A stretch of 64,000 nucleotides of DNA. It comes from Spirosoma spitsbergense DSM 19989. Its GTDB lineage: Bacteria; Bacteroidota; Bacteroidia; Cytophagales; Spirosomataceae. Position 1 is the first letter of the stretch; the number at the start of each line of letters is the position of its first letter. The notes under the pieces were generated by a model. The model was not told the DNA's origin. It worked only from the letters and a program-made list of their open reading frames with translations, and ran no database searches. Positions 25,728 to 34,687 of the stretch are shown here, in pieces. A program made the position numbers and the translations under genes. The stretch spans positions 1 through 64,000 of the forward strand of contig NZ_KB893549.1 of NCBI RefSeq assembly GCF_000374085.1, written 5' to 3'.

Positions 25728-27824
25728 ATGAATTTCCTGTATCCTTCCTTCCTGTTTGGCCTGATGGCCGTTTCGGTTCCGGTTGCCATTCACCTGTTTA
25801 ATTTCCGGCGAACACGGCGCGTGTTTTTTACCAATGTGGCCCTGCTCCGCAACGTTCAGACTGAAACCAAGTCATTTCGACGGTTGAAGCACTGGCTTAT
25901 ACTGGCGTGCCGCTGCCTTTTTCTAGCCTGTCTGGTGCTGGCTTTTGCCCAGCCCTTCATTCCCAGCAAAAATAAACTGGGGTTATCCCGTCAGGGTGTT
26001 ACGAGCTTATACGTCGATAACTCGTATAGTATGCAGAACGAGCGCAATGCAAAACGTTATCTGGATATTGCCATCAGTAAGCTGGATGAATTACTGACGT
26101 TGTTTCGCAACGCGACATCGCTTCAACTACTAACCAACGATTTTTCGGCGGCCGAGCAACAGGCTGGCACCGCCGAACTGGTTCGCGACCGGGTAGCGTC
26201 TATCCGCTTTGCTCATACGCCCCGCACGCTCGAAACGGTTTACCGGCGGCAGCGTAATCTGCTCAGTTCGCTGAATCCGGGTGGCCGCAACCAGCTGTTC
26301 TGGTTCTCCGATTTCCAGAAAAGTACCGCTGGTGATCTGTCCCGGCTGAAAATTGATACGACCGATCAGCTCTTTATTGTTCCGCTGGATGCCCAGTCTA
26401 CCAAAAATATTTATGTCGATTCGGTTTGGCTCAGTACGCCCTTTATTCGGGAAATGCAGAATAACAGCCTGAATGTAAAACTGACCAATGCCGGGAAGGA
26501 AGCCGTTAAAAATTTACCGATCCGGTTGTATCTGGATGATACCCAAACATCAACGGCTTCGGCCGTACTGGCTCCGGGCGGTTCGTCGACGGTTTCGCTT
26601 AATTTCAATGTTATTTCGAAAGGCTACCACCGGGGGCGGATTGTTTTTGAAGATTTCCCGATTACGTTCGATAATCAGTATTTTTTCGTTATTGAAGCAT
26701 CACCGGCTGTTCGGATCGTTCATCTGTACGACCAGAAAGCCAGCCCATCCAACGGTGCCCTGGGGTATATTGACGCTGTTTATTCAAACGATAGCCTGTT
26801 TGTCCGGCGAAGTTTCAATGCTCAGAACTTCGATGTTGGTCAATTGAAAGAAACGGACCTGGTGGTGCTGGAAGGCGTTACCGGGGTAAACGGCACCCTC
26901 CGCACGGAGCTGGAAAACTTTGTGCGGCAGGGGGGAAGTCTGGCCATCATTCCGCCTGCTAATCCCGATGCTGGTTCGTACGGTCCTTTCCTGCGTACAC
27001 TAGGCGTTGGAAGCATTCAGATTACGTCCACACCGGGTAGTACCCCAAGCCCGATACCTCTGGCTGAACCCGATAAGAGAAATCCGTTTTTCCGGGATGT
27101 GTTTCAGCAGGGTTACCAGTCAGAACCACTGAATTTGCCGTCAGAATCGCCCGTTTGGCGGTGGAGTGCGGGGGCGCGTTTGCTGACGCTGCGTGATGGC
27201 AGTCCGTTGCTGACCCAGTCGAAAGGGGGAGGGAAATCGGCGGGAAACGTTTACATGATGGCCAGTCCGTTATCAACGGCGTATGGTAATCTGGCCGAAC
27301 ACGCCCTGTTTGTACCCGTCATGTACAAGATGGCTGCTGCCAGCGTTCGGGCGCAACAAACAGCCTACTCCTTCGACGATAACCTGATTACGATTCCGGT
27401 GAGCAATCCATCCGAACGGTCGGTGTATAAGTTGAAGCGGGATAAACTGGAAATTATTCCGGTACAGCGCGTGGTAGGCAACCAGCTACTGCTCGAAATG
27501 CCCAAAAGCAACGAACTGGCAGTGGGTCAGGAAATTGAAGCGGGCTACTACGCCCTGCAAAACAGTGCGGGGAAAACTGAACAGCTACTGGCGTTCAACC
27601 ACGGTAATCAGGAATCGGCCATGGATTATTACTCGGCCGATGAACTGCGCCGAATCTTTGCCAATCAGCCCGGCGTTGAGGTGTTCGACAGTATTCAGGA
27701 TGGTGATTTTGTGCAGGTACTGGAAGAGCAGAATCTGGGAAAAAGTCTGTGGAAGTATTTTCTGCTGGCCGCTCTGGCCTTTTTGCTGCTGGAAGTTGGC
27801 CTGGTGCGGTTCATGAAAAGTTGA
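25728..27824 (+). CDS. BatA domain-containing membrane protein
   Basis: 698 residues. The N-terminus MNFLYPSFLFGLMAVSVPVAIHLFNFRR, then RRVFFTNVALLRNV and a second helix (LKHWLILACRCLFLACLVLAFAQPF), is the BatA/aerotolerance-type domain (two membrane helices). It continues into a vWA-like region (SLYVDNSYSMQNE, with DxSxS-like residues) and ends in a third helix (YFLLAALAFLLLEVGLVRF). Bacteroidota carry several such proteins in or near bat/MoxR loci; no other bat gene is present here. The middle part (VLEGVTGVNGTLRTELENFVRQGGSLAII) resembles a glutamine-amidotransferase-like fold. Role in envelope stress is inferred only. Confidence 0.82.
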   Translation: MNFLYPSFLFGLMAVSVPVAIHLFNFRRTRRVFFTNVALLRNVQTETKSFRRLKHWLILACRCLFLACLVLAFAQPFIPSKNKLGLSRQGVTSLYVDNSYSMQNERNAKRYLDIAISKLDELLTLFRNATSLQLLTNDFSAAEQQAGTAELVRDRVASIRFAHTPRTLETVYRRQRNLLSSLNPGGRNQLFWFSDFQKSTAGDLSRLKIDTTDQLFIVPLDAQSTKNIYVDSVWLSTPFIREMQNNSLNVKLTNAGKEAVKNLPIRLYLDDTQTSTASAVLAPGGSSTVSLNFNVISKGYHRGRIVFEDFPITFDNQYFFVIEASPAVRIVHLYDQKASPSNGALGYIDAVYSNDSLFVRRSFNAQNFDVGQLKETDLVVLEGVTGVNGTLRTELENFVRQGGSLAIIPPANPDAGSYGPFLRTLGVGSIQITSTPGSTPSPIPLAEPDKRNPFFRDVFQQGYQSEPLNLPSESPVWRWSAGARLLTLRDGSPLLTQSKGGGKSAGNVYMMASPLSTAYGNLAEHALFVPVMYKMAAASVRAQQTAYSFDDNLITIPVSNPSERSVYKLKRDKLEIIPVQRVVGNQLLLEMPKSNELAVGQEIEAGYYALQNSAGKTEQLLAFNHGNQESAMDYYSADELRRIFANQPGVEVFDSIQDGDFVQVLEEQNLGKSLWKYFLLAALAFLLLEVGLVRFMKS

Positions 27825-27841
27825 GCGTGGAAGTCATAATC

Positions 27842-27891
27842 GTCGTAAGTGGCTGACGCAAAATAAATACGATGCGTCAGCCACTTACGAC
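27842..27891. terminator. Bidirectional terminator, 19-bp perfect stem
   Basis: Arms 27842-27860 (GTCGTAAGTGGCTGACGCA) and 27873-27891 are perfectly complementary, loop 12 bases, between the convergent BatA-like and CheB genes. No long T-run follows on either side, so it may act with Rho or as an RNA-stabilising hairpin. Confidence 0.7.
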
Positions 27892-27904
27892 TTCTGCTGC
27901 TCAC

Positions 27905-28918
27905 TTACCGACTGTTTTCGCTCCACTGCTCCTGCCTGAATACGAACGAATGTGCCTGCCGTGCCTGCTCCTTCGCTTCGCGGGATTTCTGGGCAAACTT
28001 TTCAGCCGCAGCCTTGTTGTCGCCTTCTTCAAAATGTTTGCTCGACTGATCCAGCAAAATAACCGTTTCTTCCAGCGCACGAATGCCTTTCCAGAACGAT
28101 TCTTCCACCACTTTGGTCGTTTCGGCCAGCAGCGAACTGGCCGTATAGGCATGACCGGTATGGCACCGGTAGCGGATGAGCTTGCCTTCCTTAATATTGA
28201 CCAGTACACCATTACACTCGGGGCAGGTAAGGGGAGTTAGTTCACCCATGTCTAATATACCCATATCGAAAGCGTTGTCCTGTGCGGCAATGTTTACTTC
28301 GGTTTCTAATTGCTTCAACTCCTCCGGCACCAGGTTTGGTTTGTCGGGTACCAACTCCGTAATCAGATCGCTCAACAGCATAGCCATTTTGGCCATAGGA
28401 ACAACAAAATCTACCGCTACATATTCCATTACGTGATTGGGCATACTGGCATACATAGCCTCTTCCGGCTCCTGAACGACGCAGATGCCGCCCAATCGCT
28501 TTACAGACCACATGCCCGATGTTCCATCATCGAGCATGCCGGTCAGCACAATGCCAATAACCCGGGGGCCGTAGGTATACGCTGCCGACCGGAACAGGGC
28601 ATCGATAGATGGCCGAAACCGGTTTTCCTTAGGCCCTTTTTTTACAATGACCTGGTCGTATTCAATCAGCAGGTGGTGATCGGGAGGGGCTATATAAATC
28701 CTGCCCGACTGAATAAGCTCCCCATCTTTAGGATGAACCGCTTTAAGTGGCCCCGCGTGGTTCAGAATTTCGGGGAGGTAACTCGGCGAATGCGGGGATA
28801 TGTGAACCACCAGAAAAATTGTTGCGTCGAAATCTGGCGGGAGCGATTTTGCTAACTCTTGCAGCGCATACACACCTCCCGCAGAAGCACCAATAACGAT
28901 AATATTACGTTTTGCCAT
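27905..28918 (-). CDS. Stand-alone CheB-type methylesterase with C-terminal zinc-ribbon and helical tail
   Basis: 337 residues with no receiver domain. The catalytic triad of CheB is intact: Ser12 (GASAGG), His39 (VVHISPHSP) and Asp131 (LTGMLDDGTSGM). After residue about 190 comes a helical linker, then LTCPECNGVL and RYRCHTGHAYTASSLL, which provide CxxC and CxxxH ligands for a likely zinc site, and a long helical C-terminus. CheB removes methyl groups from chemoreceptors, but no receptor, CheA or CheW is nearby. Its neighbour (divergent, 214 bp) is the CheB-CheR-PAS-kinase fusion, so both probably serve a non-chemotactic signalling pathway. Confidence 0.9.
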   Translation of the reverse strand: MAKRNIIVIGASAGGVYALQELAKSLPPDFDATIFLVVHISPHSPSYLPEILNHAGPLKAVHPKDGELIQSGRIYIAPPDHHLLIEYDQVIVKKGPKENRFRPSIDALFRSAAYTYGPRVIGIVLTGMLDDGTSGMWSVKRLGGICVVQEPEEAMYASMPNHVMEYVAVDFVVPMAKMAMLLSDLITELVPDKPNLVPEELKQLETEVNIAAQDNAFDMGILDMGELTPLTCPECNGVLVNIKEGKLIRYRCHTGHAYTASSLLAETTKVVEESFWKGIRALEETVILLDQSSKHFEEGDNKAAAEKFAQKSREAKEQARQAHSFVFRQEQWSENSR

Positions 28919-29132
28919 CCTATTGATTTTCTACGAATGCAGTTGACTGAGTAAAACTATATCTTTCTCCAGTGAGAAGGTGGAATAAAGAGAGAAATAA
29001 TTAGTTTACTTTTATATGAAGTTGTGTTGTTCGTAAATACGTGATTACGTACAATTTTAATTAACTAATTCTATCTTCGGAGGTTCTTAACAGTAACTGA
29101 TATACTGCCCGTTCGTTCGGTAAAATTTTGGA

Positions 29133-32100
29133 ATGGCAAAGGGAAAACATACGTCTGAACAGACTGAATCAACTGAAAATGAATTGCCTGTCATACCTGT
29201 CGTTGCCATTGGGGCATCGGCAGGAGGGATGGAATCTATGTTGGAATTGCTGGAAAACCTGTCGCCCGTTACGAACATGGCCTACGTCTATATTCAGCAT
29301 CTGGACCCCAATGCCCACAGCCATCTTACCCATATCCTGAGCCGGGCTACCGTAATGCCCGTTCGGGAAGCCGAAGACCAGTTGCGAATTGAGCCTAATC
29401 ATGTCTATGTCATTCCATCCAATCAGGATATGGAAGTGATGGATGGTGTGCTGGTGCTTTTACCCCGCCAGGCAGACGCCCGTCATATGCCAATCGACCA
29501 GTTCTTTATCTCGCTGGCTAACCGCCAGAAGGAAGCTGCGATTGCCGTAATCCTATCGGGTATGGCCAATGACGGGACGCTGGGATTCCGGGCCATCAAA
29601 CAGGCTGGTGGCGTTACGTTTGTTCAGAACGATACCGCCCGGTTTCAGAGTATGCCCAAATCCGCCATTGCCGAGGGCTTAGTCGACTGGGTTCTACCGC
29701 CTGCCGAAATTGCCCGGGAACTGGAACGGATAAGCCGGAAGCCCGAATTTTTTCAACAAACAGAACTGGCTGAAACCAACGAGGAAGCCGAAGCCGATGA
29801 GGATATAAAAGTAATTATTCAACTGGTCAGGAAGGCGGTTGGCGTTAATTTCAGTAACTACAAAATCACTACCATTCGCCGTCGCATTATCCGCCGGATG
29901 TTGCTCTTCAAACTGGAGACCCTGAAAGAGTACATTGCCTATATCCGGCAGCAACCGGAAGAAATGCCGCAACTTTACAGCGACCTGCTCATCAATGTCA
30001 CTACGTTCTTCCGCGATCAGGATACCATGACGTACCTGAGTAAAGTCCTGTTTCCCCGGATTATTGAAGAAAAAGCCCCGCGCGAACCCTTCCGTATCTG
30101 GGTACCCGCCTGCTCAACCGGGCAGGAAGCGTATTCGCTGGCTATGCTGCTGATTGAGGCACTGGGCGATAAGGCTTCGAGCGTTACTATTCAGATTTTT
30201 GCCACCGACCTCAGCGAAACAGCCGTGGCCAAAGCCCGGCAGGGAAGCTATACTAAGGGGGAGGTGATGGACGTATCGCCCCGGCGGCTACAACGATTTT
30301 TTACCAAAACGGATGATTATTACCGCATTAACCGGGCCGTGCGGGATTTATGCGTGTTTGCCCCGCATAATATCCTGAAAGACCCCCCCTTTTCTCGGCT
30401 CGACTTAATTAGTTGCCGGAACCTGCTGATCTATCTGGGCAGCGTGTACCAGCGCAAAGCCATTGCCATGTTTCACTACGGCCTTAACCCCAGTGGCTAT
30501 CTGTTGCTGGGGAAATCGGAAACGATTGGTAGCCTGACAGCACTCTTTTCTCAGATCGAAAAAAAATATAAGGTATATGTGCGTAAAAATGACGTTGTTA
30601 GCCGGGCATCGTTTGAGATGAGCCCCCGTTTTGGGTTCGACCGTTCGGGGTCGGAGACTGCGGAAGTGGACGAAAACAAGGTCAAAGCTGGCTCACCTGC
30701 CGATAGCAGACAACGTAACGCTGGCCTTAAAACTGATTTTCTGGTGGGTGATTTAGAGAAAATAGTCGATGAGTTACTGCTCCGTCAGTACGTACCCGCC
30801 AGCGTGGTGGTCGATAACGACCTGGATATCCTGCGCTTTCGTGGGTCGACCAGCATGTTTCTGGAGCCTTCACCTGGTAAAGCCAGCCTGAACCTACTCA
30901 AAATGGCCCGGCCCGCGCTGGTCTTTGAGTTGCGGAATACGGTTCATAAGGCCCGTCAGTCGGGCCAGCCCGTTCGTAAGTCCGGCCTGGAAGTGAAAAT
31001 TAAAGGGGTAGCGCATCAGGTAACTATTGAAGTGGTGCCACTCAACATGGATACGGAAAATCCGCTATACTTAGTGCTTTTTGAGGAAGTTGAAGCTACG
31101 CTGCCGTTAGAGGTCGATCTGACAGAAAAGCGGAATTTGCGAATAAAGCAACTGGAAGCGGAACTGGCCACCCTGCGTGATGACATGCGCTCCATTGTGG
31201 AAGAACAGGAAGCTAATAATGAAGAACTGCAATCGGCCAATGAGGAAATAATCAGCAGCAACGAAGAATTGCAGAGTATCAACGAAGAACTCGAAACGAG
31301 TAAGGAAGAAATTGAATCGACCAACGAAGAACTGCTGACCATCAATCAGGAATTGCAGGTACGCAACGATCAGCTCTCGGAAGCCAACGAGTTTTCGGAA
31401 ATTATTTTCGCTACCATCCGCGAAGCCACCCTGGTACTCGACGATAACCTGCGAATAAAGAGTGCCAACAAAACATTCTATACGCTCTTTCGGGTTGATG
31501 AAGAACAAACGGAAGGGCGGCTTATCTACGAAATCGGGAACCGACAGTGGGATATTCCCAAGTTGAGACTGTTGCTGACCGATGTGATACGGCGTAACAT
31601 TCAGGTCGATGCCTTCGAGATAACACATACCTTCGACAATATTGGCGAAAAAGTGCTGCTGGTCAACGCCCGCCGGGTTGTGAGGCAGGAGGAAGCCATT
31701 TTGCTGGCTTTTGAAGATATTACCGACCACCGACGGGCACAGCGGCTACTGGCCGAACGGGAAGCCTGGCTACACGACCTGGTCGATAATGCCCCCGTAC
31801 TCATCTGGGTATCGAATGCCGACGGGAAATACACCTTTTTTAACCGGGCCTGGCTCGATTATACGGGGCATTCGCTGGAGGAAACCATTGACCGGGGCTG
31901 GATGGAGGATATTCATCCCGACGACCGGCAGGCCTTCGTCGCTACATTTACCAGTGCCCTGGCAAAACGGCTACCCTTTCAACTGGAGTTGCGGCTAAAA
32001 CGCCATCAGAATGCCCTTCAGACCGAAGTCTTCCCGCCCGATGATTACCACTGGATGCTGATGAACGCCAGTCCTACATTTTTATCGGACGGCCGTGGCC

Positions 32101-33812
32101 AATTCTCGGAAAGCAGACTATTCGTTCACCCGGCAGGCGAACCGGCTGGTGTTTTTAGTGGATTTATCGGTACGTGTGCCGAAATTTATAGTCAGAAAAC
32201 CCTGATTCAGGCATTGGATCTGCGTGCCCAGCAGCGTATGCAAAAGGTGTTTTCAATCAATGCCATGGTTGTACATGCCCAGCAGGTGTTATCGCAAACA
32301 CAAGCCAGCGATGGCAGTCGTGAAAAGGCGCAGGAGAATCTGAAGCAGCACGAAAACGACCTGAAGCTGTTTGTCGATTCTACCTCCGACGTTATTACCC
32401 GCTGGTCGCCCGACCTTCGGTTGTTGTATGCTAACCCGGCCTTCGAGAAAATATGGGGTGTACCTGTTCATGAGCTGTTAGGGAAGACCAGTCAGGAAAT
32501 GGGCCAGCCTGTTGAAATAGCCCTGCCCTACATGAACAAGCTACAGCAGGTTTTTGACACGGGCCTGTTGCAAAACCATTATAATTCATTTCCAACGGCG
32601 GATGGCCTGGTTTATTACTATTCCCGACTGGTACCCGAACTGGATATGGATGGTTCGGTAAAAAGCGTGCTGGCTATTGCCCAGGATATTGGCAGTTTGC
32701 AGCTGGTGGAAGAAATTCAGCAAACAGCCGTCAATTTACAGGCTGTTCTGGATAGCTCGTCGGCCGCTATTGGTTTGCTGCAGGCCGTTCGTAACGAAAA
32801 GTATGAGCTTATGGATTTTGAACTGACGGTTTGCAACCAGCGATTTGCCACCATGGTTCGTCAGCCCATTGACCAAATGCCGGGTTTATCCCTGAAACAC
32901 ATGGCCGAAGCCTTGTGGCAGGATGGGACTTTTGATAACCTGGAAAAAGTGCTGCTTAGTGGCCAGCGAATGTACATCGAAAAGCAGGTGCAGCGCGAAG
33001 GCCGTGACCAGTGGATTGGCATGTCCATCACCAAACATAATGACGGTGTTGTGTTATCGGGGATGGATATTACGGCCCTCAAAAAAGCAGAACAGGATAA
33101 GAAAATCTGGCTAACCGAACTGGAACAATCAAGCCAATCGGTTGAAGTACTGGAGCAGATTCGGCAGCAGATGCAGGGCGAGTTTTTACGCTCTACCTCA
33201 CACGACCTGCGGGGTAATCTGGGCATCATTCAGGGAGCTGTTTCTATGCTGGATATGGCGGATACCGACGAGGAGCGAAACCAGATGATGGCTATGCTCC
33301 AGCGAAACATACGGCAGGCCACCCAGATGCTGACCGAACTGCTGGACTATTCCCGGTTGGAGGCCGGGCAGGAGGAACGTAATATTAGTTCGGTCAATAT
33401 CAATGAATTGATAGAGGCATTGGTAGACAGTGCCCGACCCCTGGCCGAGGAGCGTGGTTTGTGGCTGAACCACGAAAGTCCTGAAACCCTGGTTGTGGCT
33501 GGTGATGCCGTCAAGATTAGCCGAATTGCCCAGAATTTGCTGCTCAATGCCCTTAAATACACTCATAAGGGAGGAGTAACGGTAAGCTGGGGGGAACTGG
33601 ATGATGACAATTGGCAGTTTACAGTGACTGATACGGGGCCGGGTCTATTATGGCCGGTACCCAAAAAGGCCGCAGACACACAGGGCGAAGGAATTGGCTT
33701 GTTTATTGTCAGGCAGTTGTGCGAATTTCTTGGCGGGCGGGTATCGGTTGACAGTGAACCAAAGAAAGGTACCCGTTTTCAGGTAGTATTACCCCGGCAT
33801 TATTCCGATTAG
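29133..33812 (+). CDS. CheB-CheR-PAS-histidine kinase fusion protein
   Basis: 1559 residues. In order: CheB methylesterase with Ser29 (GASAGG), His56 (QHLDP) and Asp in LSGMANDGTLGF; CheR methyltransferase about 225-490 (TTIRRRIIRRM, NVTTFFRD, WVPACSTGQEAYSLAM, SCRNLLIYL); a long coiled coil about 660-750 with repeated NEEL/ELQS heptads; PAS domains at about 755-865, 875-1000, 1080-1190 and 1200-1320; then HisKA with phospho-acceptor His1357 (TSHDLRGN), and HATPase with N box (NLLLNALKY), G1 (DTGPGL) and G2 (GEGIGLFIV). No receiver domain follows; the single-domain receiver encoded convergently 21 bp away is the obvious partner. It is cytoplasmic, with no membrane helix seen. Confidence 0.93.
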   Translation: MAKGKHTSEQTESTENELPVIPVVAIGASAGGMESMLELLENLSPVTNMAYVYIQHLDPNAHSHLTHILSRATVMPVREAEDQLRIEPNHVYVIPSNQDMEVMDGVLVLLPRQADARHMPIDQFFISLANRQKEAAIAVILSGMANDGTLGFRAIKQAGGVTFVQNDTARFQSMPKSAIAEGLVDWVLPPAEIARELERISRKPEFFQQTELAETNEEAEADEDIKVIIQLVRKAVGVNFSNYKITTIRRRIIRRMLLFKLETLKEYIAYIRQQPEEMPQLYSDLLINVTTFFRDQDTMTYLSKVLFPRIIEEKAPREPFRIWVPACSTGQEAYSLAMLLIEALGDKASSVTIQIFATDLSETAVAKARQGSYTKGEVMDVSPRRLQRFFTKTDDYYRINRAVRDLCVFAPHNILKDPPFSRLDLISCRNLLIYLGSVYQRKAIAMFHYGLNPSGYLLLGKSETIGSLTALFSQIEKKYKVYVRKNDVVSRASFEMSPRFGFDRSGSETAEVDENKVKAGSPADSRQRNAGLKTDFLVGDLEKIVDELLLRQYVPASVVVDNDLDILRFRGSTSMFLEPSPGKASLNLLKMARPALVFELRNTVHKARQSGQPVRKSGLEVKIKGVAHQVTIEVVPLNMDTENPLYLVLFEEVEATLPLEVDLTEKRNLRIKQLEAELATLRDDMRSIVEEQEANNEELQSANEEIISSNEELQSINEELETSKEEIESTNEELLTINQELQVRNDQLSEANEFSEIIFATIREATLVLDDNLRIKSANKTFYTLFRVDEEQTEGRLIYEIGNRQWDIPKLRLLLTDVIRRNIQVDAFEITHTFDNIGEKVLLVNARRVVRQEEAILLAFEDITDHRRAQRLLAEREAWLHDLVDNAPVLIWVSNADGKYTFFNRAWLDYTGHSLEETIDRGWMEDIHPDDRQAFVATFTSALAKRLPFQLELRLKRHQNALQTEVFPPDDYHWMLMNASPTFLSDGRGQFSESRLFVHPAGEPAGVFSGFIGTCAEIYSQKTLIQALDLRAQQRMQKVFSINAMVVHAQQVLSQTQASDGSREKAQENLKQHENDLKLFVDSTSDVITRWSPDLRLLYANPAFEKIWGVPVHELLGKTSQEMGQPVEIALPYMNKLQQVFDTGLLQNHYNSFPTADGLVYYYSRLVPELDMDGSVKSVLAIAQDIGSLQLVEEIQQTAVNLQAVLDSSSAAIGLLQAVRNEKYELMDFELTVCNQRFATMVRQPIDQMPGLSLKHMAEALWQDGTFDNLEKVLLSGQRMYIEKQVQREGRDQWIGMSITKHNDGVVLSGMDITALKKAEQDKKIWLTELEQSSQSVEVLEQIRQQMQGEFLRSTSHDLRGNLGIIQGAVSMLDMADTDEERNQMMAMLQRNIRQATQMLTELLDYSRLEAGQEERNISSVNINELIEALVDSARPLAEERGLWLNHESPETLVVAGDAVKISRIAQNLLLNALKYTHKGGVTVSWGELDDDNWQFTVTDTGPGLLWPVPKKAADTQGEGIGLFIVRQLCEFLGGRVSVDSEPKKGTRFQVVLPRHYSD

Positions 33813-33833
33813 CCAAACAGGCAATTATGAACG

Positions 33834-34289
33834 CTACCTGTATTTTGGTAAGGTAACAGCATTCCACCAGTAATGCCGGAACGAACCAATGCAATCGAGC
33901 CATTTCTGGTAATGGGTAGGCTTTACAATGTATGAGTTAATCCGAAGGGAATACGATTCTGCAATATCCTCTTTATCATTGGACTGGCTAAGCATAATGA
34001 CGGGTATTTCGCGGTACAGGTAATGGGTTTTAACCGCTTCCAGTAAACTCCAGCCCTGTTGCCGGTCGGGTAGGTATAAATCCATCAGGATCAGCCTGGG
34101 CAACGAAAGCTTTTTCTCGCAGGATTCCAGATAGACAAGTGCTTCCGTTGCTTCCCGCGCCCAGATGGCCTCTACTTCCGGAAACTGCTGTTGAAGTGCC
34201 CATCGAATAATGAACCACTGATCGGCATTATCCTCAACAACGAGAATTTTAGCTTTACGTGATTTTCGGGTAGTTGTCGTGCTGTTCAT
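33834..34289 (-). CDS. Single-domain response regulator (receiver only)
   Basis: 151 residues from ATG 34289 (a TTG two codons upstream is less likely). AKILVVEDNADQWFIIRWAL supplies the acidic pair, Asp70 in LILMDLYLP is the phospho-acceptor, MLSQS the switch Ser, and YIVKP the conserved Lys. Nothing but a short tail follows, so output must be through protein contacts, as with CheY or Rcp1-type regulators. It converges on the CheB-CheR-kinase gene with 21 bp between stops, which suggests it receives phosphate from that kinase. Confidence 0.9.
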   Translation of the reverse strand: MNSTTTTRKSRKAKILVVEDNADQWFIIRWALQQQFPEVEAIWAREATEALVYLESCEKKLSLPRLILMDLYLPDRQQGWSLLEAVKTHYLYREIPVIMLSQSNDKEDIAESYSLRINSYIVKPTHYQKWLDCIGSFRHYWWNAVTLPKYR

Positions 34290-34480
34290 GAACAATAGAG
34301 ATAGTAGAGTATGTGAACATACACCATTTCTACTAAAAATAAAACTAATGTATGTTCTTTTTTTATTTTAAAAACTCCTGATTGACAGGCAGTAATTGGC
34401 AGTTTCATGGAGATGATGAAGCCGCTTTTCCCCGTTCGTGCCCGAAACCGATTCGTGCAAATCCTGCAAAAAAAACCGGT
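34290..34480. other. Intergenic segment upstream of the lone receiver gene
   Basis: About 190 bp with no recognisable gene; AT-rich around 34320-34375, probably the promoter region of the receiver gene. Its right boundary at 34481 is the exact start of the duplicated 198-bp segment. Confidence 0.5.
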
Positions 34481-34678
34481 TTTCATAAAACTACCTGCTG
34501 CGCAAACAAACGTGTTTACACAGCAGGTAGACCAAGTTTCTGATGTTACTTATCGTCTTTCAGCGTCGAAAGGAAGCTGACCACATCCCGGATTTCCCGC
34601 TTTGTCAGCAGGTACTTCATTTCGGGCATGCTGGATGGCGAGTTTATGCGTTTGGCAATCTGGTTTTTCGGGATGGCA
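34481..34678 (-). repeat. 198-bp direct repeat copy A: duplicated 3' end of the dehydrogenase/cytochrome c gene
   Basis: This stretch matches 37811-38008 with six substitutions in 198 bp and no gaps. It contains the last 43 codons of the large cytochrome gene in an unbroken frame (differences: Gln to Pro, Leu to Ile, Glu to Asp) plus its stop codon and terminator hairpin. It begins 9 bp after the stop codon of the histidine kinase, so the kinase transcript would run into this borrowed terminator. Together with copy B it brackets about 3.1 kb of unrelated DNA. Confidence 0.92.
34491..34530 (-). terminator. Terminator hairpin (copy A)
   Basis: Stem CTACCTGCTG (34491-34500) with CAGCAGGTAG (34521-34530), inner part partly paired (AAAC/GTTT). 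On the minus strand it is followed by TTTTATG. Identical to the hairpin at 37821-37860. Confidence 0.75.
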
Positions 34679-34687
34679 GTCCTATGG

